A stretch of 64,000 nt of DNA from the NCBI GenBank assembly GCA_014238905.1, contig JABAAE010000013.1, forward strand, positions 186,001 through 250,000. Direction: 5' to 3'. Of this stretch, positions 1 to 9,600 are shown piece after piece. Both the position numbers and the translations under genes were made by a program. Within the stretch, counting starts at the first letter, position 1. Each line of letters opens with the position of its first letter. The notes below the pieces were generated by a model. That model did no database searches, was not told where the DNA came from, and was given only the letters and a program-made list of their open reading frames with translations. The DNA comes from Planctomycetota bacterium. GTDB taxonomy: Bacteria; Planctomycetota; Planctomycetia; Pirellulales; Pirellulaceae.

Positions 1-360
1 ATTCCGGGTGTATTGTTCATGACCGGGCGTATCGGCGATGATGAACTTCCGCTTGTTGGTGGAAAAATATCGGTAGGCGACATCAATAGTAATTCCCTGT
101 TCACGCTCCTCGGTTAATCCATCAGTAAAAAGCGCCGGGTCAAAGCTTCCTCCGGTGGTCCCTTGGTTGATGGAATCCTTTTCAATCGCCGCCAGTTGGT
201 CCTCAAACATTAGCTTTGCGTCGTAAAAAAGTCTCCCAATCAGGGTGCTTTTTCCATCGTCTACGCTTCCGCACGTCAAGAGACGCAGCAACTCTTTTTG
301 TTCGTGCTGCTTGAGGTAAGCATCGATATCGCTCTTAATCAAATTCGATTGATGTGACAT
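1..360 (-). CDS. cysN: Sulfate adenylyltransferase subunit 1 (CysN), N-terminal part
   Basis: This is the first 120 residues of the GTPase subunit of ATP sulfurylase; the rest lies beyond the left edge. With CysD it makes adenosine 5'-phosphosulfate from sulfate and ATP in the cytoplasm. The reading frame is open from the ATG at 360 to position 1. It shows the GTPase P-loop GSVDDGKST near residue 31, the switch I stretch EREQGITID and the G3 motif DTPGHEQYTRN at the edge. It lies 96 bp downstream of cysD on the same strand, as in a cysDN operon. Whether a CysC kinase domain is fused at the C-terminus cannot be seen. Confidence 0.95.
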   Translation of the reverse strand, partial: MSHQSNLIKSDIDAYLKQHEQKELLRLLTCGSVDDGKSTLIGRLFYDAKLMFEDQLAAIEKDSINQGTTGGSFDPALFTDGLTEEREQGITIDVAYRYFSTNKRKFIIADTPGHEQYTRN

Positions 361-456
361 TCGTTTTTCTATTGGAATTCGAGTGATGGATTGGGTCGGG
401 CAAAGCGACGGACTGTCTTTGCAGGTTAGGGGGATCCCTTGGCAATTCATCCCAAC

Positions 457-1368
457 CTAAAAATACCCACGTTCTTTCTTCTTTTGCATGCCCGCACCCC
501 CTTCATCCTGATCGATTTTTCTTCCCTGGCGTTCAGAAGTGGTGGTTAATAACATCTCTTGAATGATTTCCGGCAACGTCTTGGCGGGAGACTCGACTGC
601 ACCGGTCAGCGGGTAGCAGCCCAATGTGCGGAATCGAACGTTCTTGATGGTCGGTTTTTCGCCTGGCTTCAATCGTAGTCGATCATCATCGACCATGATG
701 TCGACACCGTCGCGTTCGACGACCGGCCTTGGTGCTGAATAATAGAGGGGCACAATGGGGATTTTTTCGAGATGGATATATTGCCAGACATCCAGTTCCG
801 TCCAATTTGACAATGGAAAAACTCGGATGCTTTCGCCGGGATTGACCCGAGCGTTATAGAGGCTCCACAGTTCCGGCCGTTGATTCTTGGGATCCCAGCG
901 ATGGAATTTGTCGCGAAAAGAATAAACTCTCTCCTTCGCCCTTGATTTTTCTTCATCCCGACGAGCCCCACCGAAAGCCGCATCGAAGCGATGCAAATCC
1001 AACGCCATTTTGAGGGCATCTGTTTTCATTAATTCAGTATGTTTTTCACTGTTTTCCAAAGGATCCAAGCCGTGTTTTTGCCCCTCTTTATTGATGAATG
1101 TCAAAACCTCAAGCCCCAACTCCTTCTTGGCATAGTCTTCGCGAAAGTCGTACATGTCTTGGAATTTCCAAGTCGTGTCTACATGTAGCAATGGAAACGG
1201 TGGCTTGCCAGGATAAAAGGCCTTCATGGCCAGGTGGACCATGACCGAGGAATCTTTACCGACGGAATACAACATGACGGGGTTGGAGAACTCGGCGGCA
1301 ACCTCCCGGATAATATGGATGCTTTCCGATTCAAGCTGTTTCAAGTGGGTGAGACGATAGGAGGTCAT
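457..1368 (-). CDS. cysD: Sulfate adenylyltransferase subunit 2 (CysD)
   Basis: Catalytic subunit of ATP sulfurylase, 303 residues, the usual length for CysD. It transfers AMP from ATP to sulfate while CysN hydrolyses GTP. The PP-loop SVGKDS is at residues 35-40. The arginine-rich stretch GGARRDEEKSRAKER, the RTLGCYPLTGAVES block and a C-terminus ending KKKERGYF are all typical of the family. The ATG at 1368 has a weak AAGG about 10 nt upstream. It is the first gene of a cysD-cysN pair; no promoter could be assigned. An APS- or PAPS-reductase PP-loop protein is the only alternative, and the adjacent cysN argues against it. Confidence 0.96.
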   Translation of the reverse strand: MTSYRLTHLKQLESESIHIIREVAAEFSNPVMLYSVGKDSSVMVHLAMKAFYPGKPPFPLLHVDTTWKFQDMYDFREDYAKKELGLEVLTFINKEGQKHGLDPLENSEKHTELMKTDALKMALDLHRFDAAFGGARRDEEKSRAKERVYSFRDKFHRWDPKNQRPELWSLYNARVNPGESIRVFPLSNWTELDVWQYIHLEKIPIVPLYYSAPRPVVERDGVDIMVDDDRLRLKPGEKPTIKNVRFRTLGCYPLTGAVESPAKTLPEIIQEMLLTTTSERQGRKIDQDEGGAGMQKKKERGYF

Positions 1369-2355
1369 GGAGTGTTTGCCTTACCTGTTGAGAGCCGAAA
1401 AAGGGTGGTTTTTGATGAAGACCGGGGGACTTGTCGCGGGGATTATCTTGCTGTTGTCCTATGACAGTATAGGTTTAGAGCAATTCTGGGTGAATGCTCG
1501 GCTTACCATATCTTGAATGCTTTTTAGAATTATCGGGCAACGTTGGAATGGAAATCATGTCATTCGTCAATTCCCTGCCGTTTTTTTCGACTGAATTCGG
1601 CAAATGATCCCATTTTGATCCTGATTTCAGCTTCAGGCAGCGGAAGCCTGTTGGCTGGCCATTGGGTCCTCCCGGTGGTGACGTTTCCTCTTGGGGTGAA
1701 ATGGCATCCCAGCAAATCGAACCGGTCAGAGTCCGCCGGTCCTCGCGTTATGCACGGCTTTGTTTGAGAAAATTGATCCGAATCGGATTCAATCTCTATC
1801 GAGTTTGGAATCGCCCAATCCGATCCGTTGGGTGAATGGGTTATCGACTGCAACGGCGAGGCAAAGCCGATGAACTGGGTGTCAGGTTAACTGCTGTTGG
1901 GAAAAACTGAGCCCGGAAATGATGGTCATCGACAGATCCATTCGAAGTGCCATAGGAACTCCGCTATCAGCACCGCAGTGTTTTGTTGATGCTCTCTCGA
2001 TCTTTTCGATCTCCAATAACGTAAAAATTCTGGAGCCCGCAATATTCCAACCTCCACAGCTCTCCGCAGTGGCACCGTAAATTCGGGTGCCGGTCCATCC
2101 GTATGTTGGTTGGGACTTGCGATAAATGCCTTTGTTCCTGAGAATTGAGGGGGTTGCCGGTTTCCAAAATAAGTCTTGGCTTTGATTGCTAGATTAGAAT
2201 GAATCTGGCAACCGATCCTCGGCAGACCATTCTTCAAGCTAGAGGTTACCATTGGCATGGTTTTCCGTTTTGCTTGGCCATTGGGGGTGATTGTCCACCT
2301 TCATTCGGTGGAGATAGTGACCGGCAAACCAAACACCAGGATTCATCTCTTAAAA
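1369..2355. other. Gene-free stretch between cysD and moxR
   Basis: Nearly 1 kb with no ORF I can defend; the open frames are under 115 codons, overlap each other on both strands and match no family I know. It must hold the divergent promoters for cysD and the Bat operon, but no good -35/-10 pair was found. There is a 13-nt palindrome ATCCGAATCGGAT at 1776-1788 and a small inverted repeat CCCAA/TTGGG at 1814-1832. A minus-strand frame at 1926-2258 (110 codons) is the longest and remains unassigned. Confidence 0.5.
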
Positions 2356-3339
2356 ATGTCAACACAAATCGAAGAACAAATATCTCTGTACTCTGAAATT
2401 TGTACCCAGCTGAAAGACGAAATCGGCAGGGTGTTGGTTGGTCAGGAAAAACTGGTCAGCAGTTTACTGGTAGGTGTTTTGACCGGCGGCCACATCTTAC
2501 TTGAGGGTATGCCGGGACTGGCAAAGACTTTGGCGGTGCAGAGTTTAGCCGATGCGATCGATACCGAGTTTTCCAGGATTCAGTTTACGCCCGATATGTT
2601 ACCGGCCGATGTGATTGGCACCGAGATTTTCCAACCCAAGGATGGCAGTTATACAGTCAAGAAGGGCCCCGTTTTTGCGAACCTGGTTTTGGCAGATGAA
2701 ATCAACCGAGCTCCGGCCAAGGTTCAAGCAGCTTTGCTGGAGGTCATGCAGGAACGACAGGTGACCATCGGTGGCGAGACATTTCAGTTAGCCGAGCCTT
2801 TTCTGGTGCTGGCGACTCAGAATCCGATCGATCAGGAGGGGACTTACCCATTACCCGAAGCCCAAATCGATCGATTCATGATGAAAATTTTAGTCGAATA
2901 TCCATCCCGGGAAGAGGAACGCAAGATTACTGAACGCATGTCAGGCGGTCGCCCTATTCCCGAGATTCGGAAAACGACTCAACCGGAGAAAATTATTGAG
3001 GCCTCCAAGGTGATCGACCGAATTTGGGTTGACGACAAAGTTCGCGATTATACCGTGGATGTTGTCAGGGCGACTCGATCCCCTTCGGAATACGGATTGG
3101 CGTCGTTGGATCCAATGATTGAGTCGGGTGCCAGTCCCCGCGCTTGTATTTTTCTTATCAAGGCGGCCAAGGCAAATGCGTTTCTTCAAGGAAGAGGTTA
3201 TGTGACGCCCCACGATTGCAAAACAATGGCGTTGGATGTTCTCCGGCATCGGATGATTTTGACATTTGAAGCAGAAGCCGAGGGACTTTCAGCGGATGAT
3301 GTGGTGAAAAAAATCTTGGATAATGTTCCCGTCCCCTAA
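2356..3339 (+). CDS. MoxR-family AAA+ ATPase of the Bat operon
   Basis: Cytoplasmic MoxR-type ATPase, 327 residues. These ATPases remodel or activate partner proteins carrying von Willebrand A (VWA) domains. Walker A is GMPGLAKT (residues 51-58), Walker B LVLADEIN (110-117), and the sensor region ATQNPIDQEGTYPLPEAQ (154-171) is the MoxR hallmark. An in-frame start 33 codons upstream exists, but its extra residues do not resemble the family, so the ATG at 2356 is preferred. It is the first gene of the Bat operon; the DUF58 gene begins 75 bp downstream. That arrangement is typical of MoxR-DUF58-VWA loci. Confidence 0.95.
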   Translation: MSTQIEEQISLYSEICTQLKDEIGRVLVGQEKLVSSLLVGVLTGGHILLEGMPGLAKTLAVQSLADAIDTEFSRIQFTPDMLPADVIGTEIFQPKDGSYTVKKGPVFANLVLADEINRAPAKVQAALLEVMQERQVTIGGETFQLAEPFLVLATQNPIDQEGTYPLPEAQIDRFMMKILVEYPSREEERKITERMSGGRPIPEIRKTTQPEKIIEASKVIDRIWVDDKVRDYTVDVVRATRSPSEYGLASLDPMIESGASPRACIFLIKAAKANAFLQGRGYVTPHDCKTMALDVLRHRMILTFEAEAEGLSADDVVKKILDNVPVP

Positions 3340-3414
3340 TGGTTAGACTTTGCCTATCCGACCGACCGCCGGTCCGACAATTCTTGGTGCACGATCCATT
3401 AAAATATTTTTTCT

Positions 3415-4386
3415 ATGTTTGCTAAAGACATTATCAAACGTGTTAAAGAGATCCAGATCAATACCGGTCGCCAAGTCGCTGACGTATTGGCCGGTCAGTA
3501 TGAGTCGGTTTTCAAAGGGGGTGGTATTGAGTTTGATGAGGTGAGACCCTACGTTCCCGGCGACGAAATTCGCTCCATTGACTGGAATGTGACCGCTAGA
3601 ATGGGGGCACCATTTGTGAAGCGGTTCGTGGAAGAACGTCAGCTGACGTTGATGCTGATGGCCGATGTTTCGGCATCACAGGATTTTGGATCAAAGAGTC
3701 GATCCAAGAGAGATGCGGTGGCAGAGCTCTGTGCACTTTTATCGTTTGCGGCTAATTTCAATGACGATAAAGTCGGGTTAACGCTGTTTCACGGTGACAT
3801 TGAGACATTCATTCCCCCACGGAAAGGCCAAAAGCACTCGTTGCGTGTCGTTCGGGAGGTACTAGCGCAGGGAGGCCCCGAGGGTTTGACGACAGGGGAT
3901 TCTTCTGGCCAATCCCCGTCGCGGAGGTTTTCGTTTTTTCGACGTCCTAGTCGCCGCTGGCGAAGTCCTCGACGATCAACCAATATCGCTGGTGCGATGG
4001 AGTTTTTGTTGAAGGTGACCCATCGAAAAACAATTTGTTTTGTGGTCAGCGACTTTCTGGACGATAACTACTTGCCTGTGCTCCAAAGCGCCAATCGGAA
4101 ACATGATGTGGTTGCTGTTATGGTATCTGACCCGCGTGAATTTGAGATTCCCAACGCCGGTTTGTTAAATCTGACCGACGCCGAAACTGGTCGGGTGATT
4201 CATCTTGACTCTTCATCAGCGATGGTGCGTAAGGAGTATCAGGAGAAGTGTTTGAATCGTCGACAAAAAGTGGAATCGGCTCTTCGATCCTCGAAGATCG
4301 ATTTTATTTCCATTGACTGTTCACGACCGGTGGTTGACCCATTGGTTCACTTTTTTCGGATGAGGGAAAAAAGGCGACGTCGATGA
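3415..4386 (+). CDS. DUF58 domain protein
   Basis: DUF58 protein of 323 residues, a VWA-like fold and the usual partner of MoxR. The diagnostic block DEVRPYVPGDEIRSIDWNVT is at residues 41-60. A MIDAS-like DVSAS follows at 84-88, so a metal-dependent adhesion site may be present. No membrane segment is evident; it is probably cytoplasmic or peripheral. Odd feature: residues about 164-188 form a Ser/Arg-rich, strongly basic insertion (SPSRRFSFFRRPSRRWRS) where relatives have a short loop. The stop overlaps the next start (ATGA), which implies translational coupling. Confidence 0.93.
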   Translation: MFAKDIIKRVKEIQINTGRQVADVLAGQYESVFKGGGIEFDEVRPYVPGDEIRSIDWNVTARMGAPFVKRFVEERQLTLMLMADVSASQDFGSKSRSKRDAVAELCALLSFAANFNDDKVGLTLFHGDIETFIPPRKGQKHSLRVVREVLAQGGPEGLTTGDSSGQSPSRRFSFFRRPSRRWRSPRRSTNIAGAMEFLLKVTHRKTICFVVSDFLDDNYLPVLQSANRKHDVVAVMVSDPREFEIPNAGLLNLTDAETGRVIHLDSSSAMVRKEYQEKCLNRRQKVESALRSSKIDFISIDCSRPVVDPLVHFFRMREKRRRR

Positions 4387-5540
4387 TTTCTATTCGAAAC
4401 CTCCTGGGGACAGTTCTTTTTCTCCTGGCCGTTGACGGCCAGGCAGGTTCATGTTGTTGGTCGGTGGAGCAGCAGTCGAGGACGTTGGGACCGGTTCAGG
4501 TTCGAGTATCACTCCTTCCGGAGGATCCGGTGATTGGAGATCTTTTGGTGTTGGATATCGAGGTAACCGCTGATCCCGATGTGGAAGTCCTCATGCCGGA
4601 GTTTGGTGAGGCTTTAGGGCGATTTCAAATTGTGGATTTTACGCCTCGGGAGAAACGAGGTGCTAATGGGGAAACTGTTTATTCTCAAAAATACAAACTT
4701 CAGTCACCTCCTTCGGGAAAGCATTTGATTCCACCTGTTCTTATTGAATTTGTGGATCGGAGACCGGGTGAACAGCGGGCGCCCGAAGGGATGGATGCCT
4801 ACGAGCTACTCACCGACAGGATATCATTCGTTGTTAAATCGGTTGTGGTTGATTCGGCCACCGACGGCATGCAGCCCCCCTTGGGGTTGATGGAGCGAAG
4901 TCCTGCCGTTGATGATTTCTGGGATGTTCGCCGCTTTCCCGCAGTCATTGTGACGGTGTTCGTTGTGTTGATTGTCTGTTTGGGGCTGTTTTGGTGGCAC
5001 CGCCGGAAACGGGTGGTTCGGCGGACTGCCTATCAACTGGCAAAACGGAGGTTGGAGCAGCTCGTTAGTCGACCGTTGCCAAAAAAGGCTGACGTTGATG
5101 GGTTCTATGTCGAATTGACGGCAATCATTCGGCAATATCTCGAAAATCGATTTGAGTTGCGAGCACCTGAATTGACTACCGAGGAGTTTATTCAATTGGT
5201 TTCCGGTTCTGGCGAACTGATCTCCAGTCACAAGAGCTTGCTGAAGAAATTCTTGAAGCATGCCGATCTGGTGAAGTTTGCCGGCATGCTGCCCTCTTCG
5301 GAGGACATCAAGGGCTCTTTGCAAGCCGCTGACCGGTTTTTGGAAGAGACCCGAGTTGACTCCCCCATGATGGATTTTCCGCCCTCCGACTGTCGTGCTT
5401 CTCAGAGCGAGAATCGGGTTGACCGATTGGGTCCATCCTCAAAAACGGATTCAAACTTGTCGCCCAGCGTTCATGGCCAAGACGCTCAGAAAAAGAGCTC
5501 GCCGCCAATTCCCAGTCAGGGCGAGGGGAAAAATGAATAA
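4383..5540 (+). CDS. BatD-like / DUF4381-type membrane protein
   Basis: A 385-residue single-pass envelope protein. A signal sequence covers about residues 1-21, followed by a beta-rich extracytoplasmic region. There is one transmembrane helix at about 185-205 (FPAVIVTVFVVLIVCLGLFW), then a cytoplasmic helical domain with a conserved-looking stretch around AIIRQYLENRFELRAPELTTEEF. This is the layout of the small protein between DUF58 and BatA in Bat loci. The last 60 residues are polar and low in complexity. It overlaps the DUF58 gene by 4 bp and batA by 8 bp. Membership of the complex is inferred from context. Confidence 0.8.
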   Translation: MISIRNLLGTVLFLLAVDGQAGSCCWSVEQQSRTLGPVQVRVSLLPEDPVIGDLLVLDIEVTADPDVEVLMPEFGEALGRFQIVDFTPREKRGANGETVYSQKYKLQSPPSGKHLIPPVLIEFVDRRPGEQRAPEGMDAYELLTDRISFVVKSVVVDSATDGMQPPLGLMERSPAVDDFWDVRRFPAVIVTVFVVLIVCLGLFWWHRRKRVVRRTAYQLAKRRLEQLVSRPLPKKADVDGFYVELTAIIRQYLENRFELRAPELTTEEFIQLVSGSGELISSHKSLLKKFLKHADLVKFAGMLPSSEDIKGSLQAADRFLEETRVDSPMMDFPPSDCRASQSENRVDRLGPSSKTDSNLSPSVHGQDAQKKSSPPIPSQGEGKNE

Positions 5541-6603
5541 CTGGTTGTTTGAAAATCCTTGGTGGTTGTTGGCTGGTCTGATTGTAATTCCGGTCTACTA
5601 CGTCATGACTGCCAGTCGATCAACGGTAGCGTTTCCGTCGACTGAAATCATGGAGACCATCAGGATGACCTGGCGGACGCGGTTAGAAAGTTTGCCGGTC
5701 TGGCTGACTTGTCTCGCGATTGTTTTGATCGCGATAGCATTGGCCCGACCACAATCGCCCGACGCTACGTCAAAAATCTCTCGGGAGGGAATTGCAATCA
5801 TCATGGTTATTGATCGCTCAGGGTCGATGGATGCCCGGGATCTGGAAAAGGATTATCTCAACGTGAATCGACTGGAAGTGGTCAAGGACGTGTTGCGACA
5901 GTTTGTAATGGGGGAAAGTGACAGCCGTGATTCAGACCTGGATCTGTCTACCGATCAGGATGCCGCCGGTACGAATGGTAGGCTAAATGACATGATCGGC
6001 TTGGTGACGTTTTCAGGTTTTGCTGATAGCGTTTGCCCTTTGACGTTGGATCATGGCAATTTGGTTTCGACTGTTGAAGAAGTCAAGTTGGCCGATCAAA
6101 GTGAGGGTGGAACGGCGATTGGCGAAGGGATTGGTTTGGCAGTCGAGCGTCTTCGGAAAAGCAAAATCAAGTCCAAAGTCATCATTCTGCTGACCGATGG
6201 CGTCAATAACGCAGGTAAACTTGATCCTTTGAAAGCGGGAGATTTAGCTGCAGTTTCCAACATCAAGGTTTATTGCATTGGTGCGGGAACCAACGGCTAT
6301 GCTCCCATTCCGGTAAAGAATCAGTTTACCGGTGAAATGGAGCTTCTCGCGATGCAGGTGGAAATTGACGAGGCAACATTGAAGGCCATTTCGGAAAAAA
6401 CAGGCGGAAAGTATTTCCGGGCGACCGACCGAGACTCACTGAATCGAATCTATGCCGAAATCGACGAGATGGAACAAACAGAGGTTTCCGAGTTGCAATT
6501 CCTGAGATTCGAAGAGCATTATCATGGCTTTGCATTTGCCGCGGTACTTTTGCTGGTAGCCTCTACATTTCTTCAATTGACCGTTTTTCGAAAACTATGC
6601 TGA
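5533..6603 (+). CDS. batA: BatA-like VWA domain membrane protein
   Basis: A 356-residue membrane-anchored VWA protein. There are hydrophobic helices at about 10-25, 55-72 and near the C-terminus. The VWA domain carries the MIDAS motif DRSGS (94-98), then TFSGFAD and the LLTDGVNN strand. The ATG at 5533 was chosen over an in-frame start 46 codons upstream: it follows GAGGGGAAA, and the residues upstream belong to the previous gene's tail read in another frame. A metal-dependent contact with the BatB partner is inferred from the intact MIDAS. The insert between the MIDAS and the second motif is rich in Asp and Ser. Confidence 0.92.
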   Translation: MNNWLFENPWWLLAGLIVIPVYYVMTASRSTVAFPSTEIMETIRMTWRTRLESLPVWLTCLAIVLIAIALARPQSPDATSKISREGIAIIMVIDRSGSMDARDLEKDYLNVNRLEVVKDVLRQFVMGESDSRDSDLDLSTDQDAAGTNGRLNDMIGLVTFSGFADSVCPLTLDHGNLVSTVEEVKLADQSEGGTAIGEGIGLAVERLRKSKIKSKVIILLTDGVNNAGKLDPLKAGDLAAVSNIKVYCIGAGTNGYAPIPVKNQFTGEMELLAMQVEIDEATLKAISEKTGGKYFRATDRDSLNRIYAEIDEMEQTEVSELQFLRFEEHYHGFAFAAVLLLVASTFLQLTVFRKLC

Positions 6604-6689
6604 ATCAAATTGAGATGATCGTTTGGGAAGAGGTTGAATTAACCGAAAGAGGTGCCGGCATTCGGCTGCTGAATGGAGTGAACCACTAA

Positions 6690-9600
6690 ATGTCAGGTGT
6701 TCAATTTGCCAATTTGGAATGGGTCTACCTGATTTGGGGCATCCTCATCGTCGTTGTCGTCGTGGTTTATTTGGAATTTAGAAACCGAAGAGTTCTCGGG
6801 AAGTTTATCGCTGCGGCAATGCAGGAGAGATTGGCCAGAACAAATTCCATCGGGTCACGTCTGTTGGGTTGGGTTTTATGGGGGGTATCGCTGACCTGTT
6901 TTGCGGTCGCCTTGTTGCGCCCTCAAAGTGGATTCACCGAACGACAGGTTCCCGTTATCGGAGCCCAAATCATGGTTTGCCTGGATGTCAGCCGTTCCAT
7001 GTTGGCTGAGGATGCAGTACCGAATCGACTTGAGAGGGCTAAATCGGAACTGGAGATTCTCCTGAATTATCTTCAGAGGGACCAAGTTGGATTGATTGCG
7101 TTTGCTGGAAAGTCAACGTTATTGTGTCCACTTACCAACGACTTTGGATATTTGAAAATCCTGCTTCGGTCAACGTCACCCAGCAGTGTAGGTCGGGGTG
7201 GGACTTTGTTGGAAACTCCAATCCGCCGGGCAATGGCCGGTTTTTCGGATACCGCGGATATGTCCAAGGTAATCATTTTGATTACCGATGGCGAAGACAA
7301 TGGGTCGAAACCGCTGGATGCTGCCAAAGAGGCTGCTGAACGCGGGATCACTATTATTACGATAGGATTTGGAGATCAAGCCGGTGCCAAGATTCAAATA
7401 ACGGATCCTCAAACCGGCCTTTCGAACTACGTTACCGATTCGAGTGGATCACCGATTATTAGTCGACTGGATGTTCCTACTTTGACTCAAATTGCTACAT
7501 TGACGGACGGCGCATTCATTCCTGCGGGCGTTGGTTCCCTTGATTTTGAATCGATCCATCGGGATCACATCCAGCCGTTGCTTCGAGCGGGAAGCGAGAC
7601 TCGACAGATCGTAAGAAATGAGGCATTTCGTTGGCCTCTCGTTGTTGGCTTGGGGCTATTTGTGGTGTCACTTCTGATTTCCAATCCAATCCTTTTTTCG
7701 AGGAAGTCATTCGGTCAATGGCTGGACGAAAAAAGAATTCCCAAATCTTCTTCCAGCGGTTTGCGATTCTCGTCAGGATCTTCTCCTGAAGAAAATGGAC
7801 GTGTTGGATTGAGCTGGGCTGTTCCCCTCACATGGATCCTGATTGGATTTCTCTCGTCGGACCTTGGACAGTGCCAAGAGGGGAAAAACAACGCGGGGCC
7901 GGTCATCGTCAATCCATCGACTTCAACACCGCCCACCAAGCCAGGTGATGAAGTTCTGGGAGCGGACATGTCCAGTTCTCAACCGGAATGGGAGATCCCA
8001 GCTGACCCGATCCAATGTTATAACCAGTCCCTTGTTCTTCTGGATTCCAATTCGCAATACGCAGAAAAATTGTTGGAAGCGGCCCGAACCAACGCTGGGA
8101 AGGATGCGGAATTGCGATATCGAGCCGCATACAATCTTGGATGGGTGAAAACCTATCAGGCGGATGCCGCGTTGGAATCCCAACCGGAAGACGCGCTCCA
8201 GTCTTTGAAGTTGGCGGCGAACTGGTTTCGGGAGGCGATTCGTCTGCGTCCCAGGAATGAAGATGCCAGAAAAAATCTTGAGATCATCTTGCGTCGAATC
8301 ACCGAACTGGCCGATTCATTGCGGGAAGTCAACCCGAAGGAATTCGAAGGTCAACTGGCAGAGCTGATTCAACGACAATCACAAATTCTCCAACGGTCCC
8401 GTCAGTTACTGGAGCAGGTATCGCGGGTTGAACTTGCCAATGGATCATTGGAACAATTCGATAAACCATTTCGCCTGTTGAGTGTCGATCAGAGATTATT
8501 GAATTCGGATTTGCATGAATTGAACCTCAATGCCATGCAAGAGGTGGATCAGGGTGAAAAACAGACTGCGGCCAGTTCGCCCACGCCTGGCACAAATTTG
8601 AATAGTTCTCCCCAGTTGAGACTGGCTCAGATGCGAAGGGCAGTGGACCATATTGAGCGGGCTGGCCAACGGTTGGGCCAAGCGCGAAGTCAATTTCGAT
8701 TGAGAAATGGTGCACGGGGTGCACGTCGATCGGCGTTGGGTCTGGATGAATTGCAACGGGCGCGAGATCAATTGCGGCAACCCGCCGATGTCATTGGTCA
8801 GGTTCTCGCCGATTCACGTTTACTCAATCAGCAGACCAATGCTTTAATGGCTGGAGAAAATCTGCTTTCCGCATTTTTAGGCCGGCAAAAGAACGTGCCT
8901 AAGTGGTTGGACGTTGAGTATTTAGAGCAATTTCAAAATACCCAGTATGAACGGACTGAGGATCTTTACGAAGTGATCCAATCAGCGGCTGGTTCTTCAA
9001 ACAATGGCGAACCGGACTCAGCGATTGGGGTTCCACAGGAAAATCTTCAGGAAGCATCAGATTATCTTAAACAGGCGATCGTCGCCTTTCAGAAATCCGC
9101 TGCGAGTCTAAAAAGGGATCCTGATGATCCGTCTATTCCATCTGGAAAAATCTTGATCGAAGTTAACAATCATCAGTTATCAGCAATTGATAATTTGCTC
9201 GAAGCCTACGAACGATTTGCTGATTTTAAATCGCTGATAGAGGTTGCCTACCAGACGCAATCGAAGCAGGATCGAGATTTCAGTTCTGCTCGAAATTTAC
9301 CCTTGTCCCTACAATCTGAAATTGCTGACGCCTTGGGGAAAATTCAGATCCAGAACCTTGGCCGTGTTCGTAGAATATTAAGGCTGGTGGACAGTCAGTT
9401 GGCTGAAATTCAAGCGGTCGCCAGCCAACCCGAAACGGACCCTGGTCCAGCCAATGCGGATCAGGATTCACTGGAATCTGCCAAACAACTGTTGCCACAA
9501 ATTGAAGCTGACATCAATAAAATCATGAAGGGCCTGGAAAAATATTCCAGGGCTCTGTCTGGTACCGAGAGAGACACCGAAAAGCAAAATGTCGATTGGA

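Noticed and set aside
1700..1745. GGTTCGATT on the minus strand, resembling a tRNA T-loop
   Set aside because: The flanking 5-base arms do not pair and no anticodon or acceptor stem can be built.
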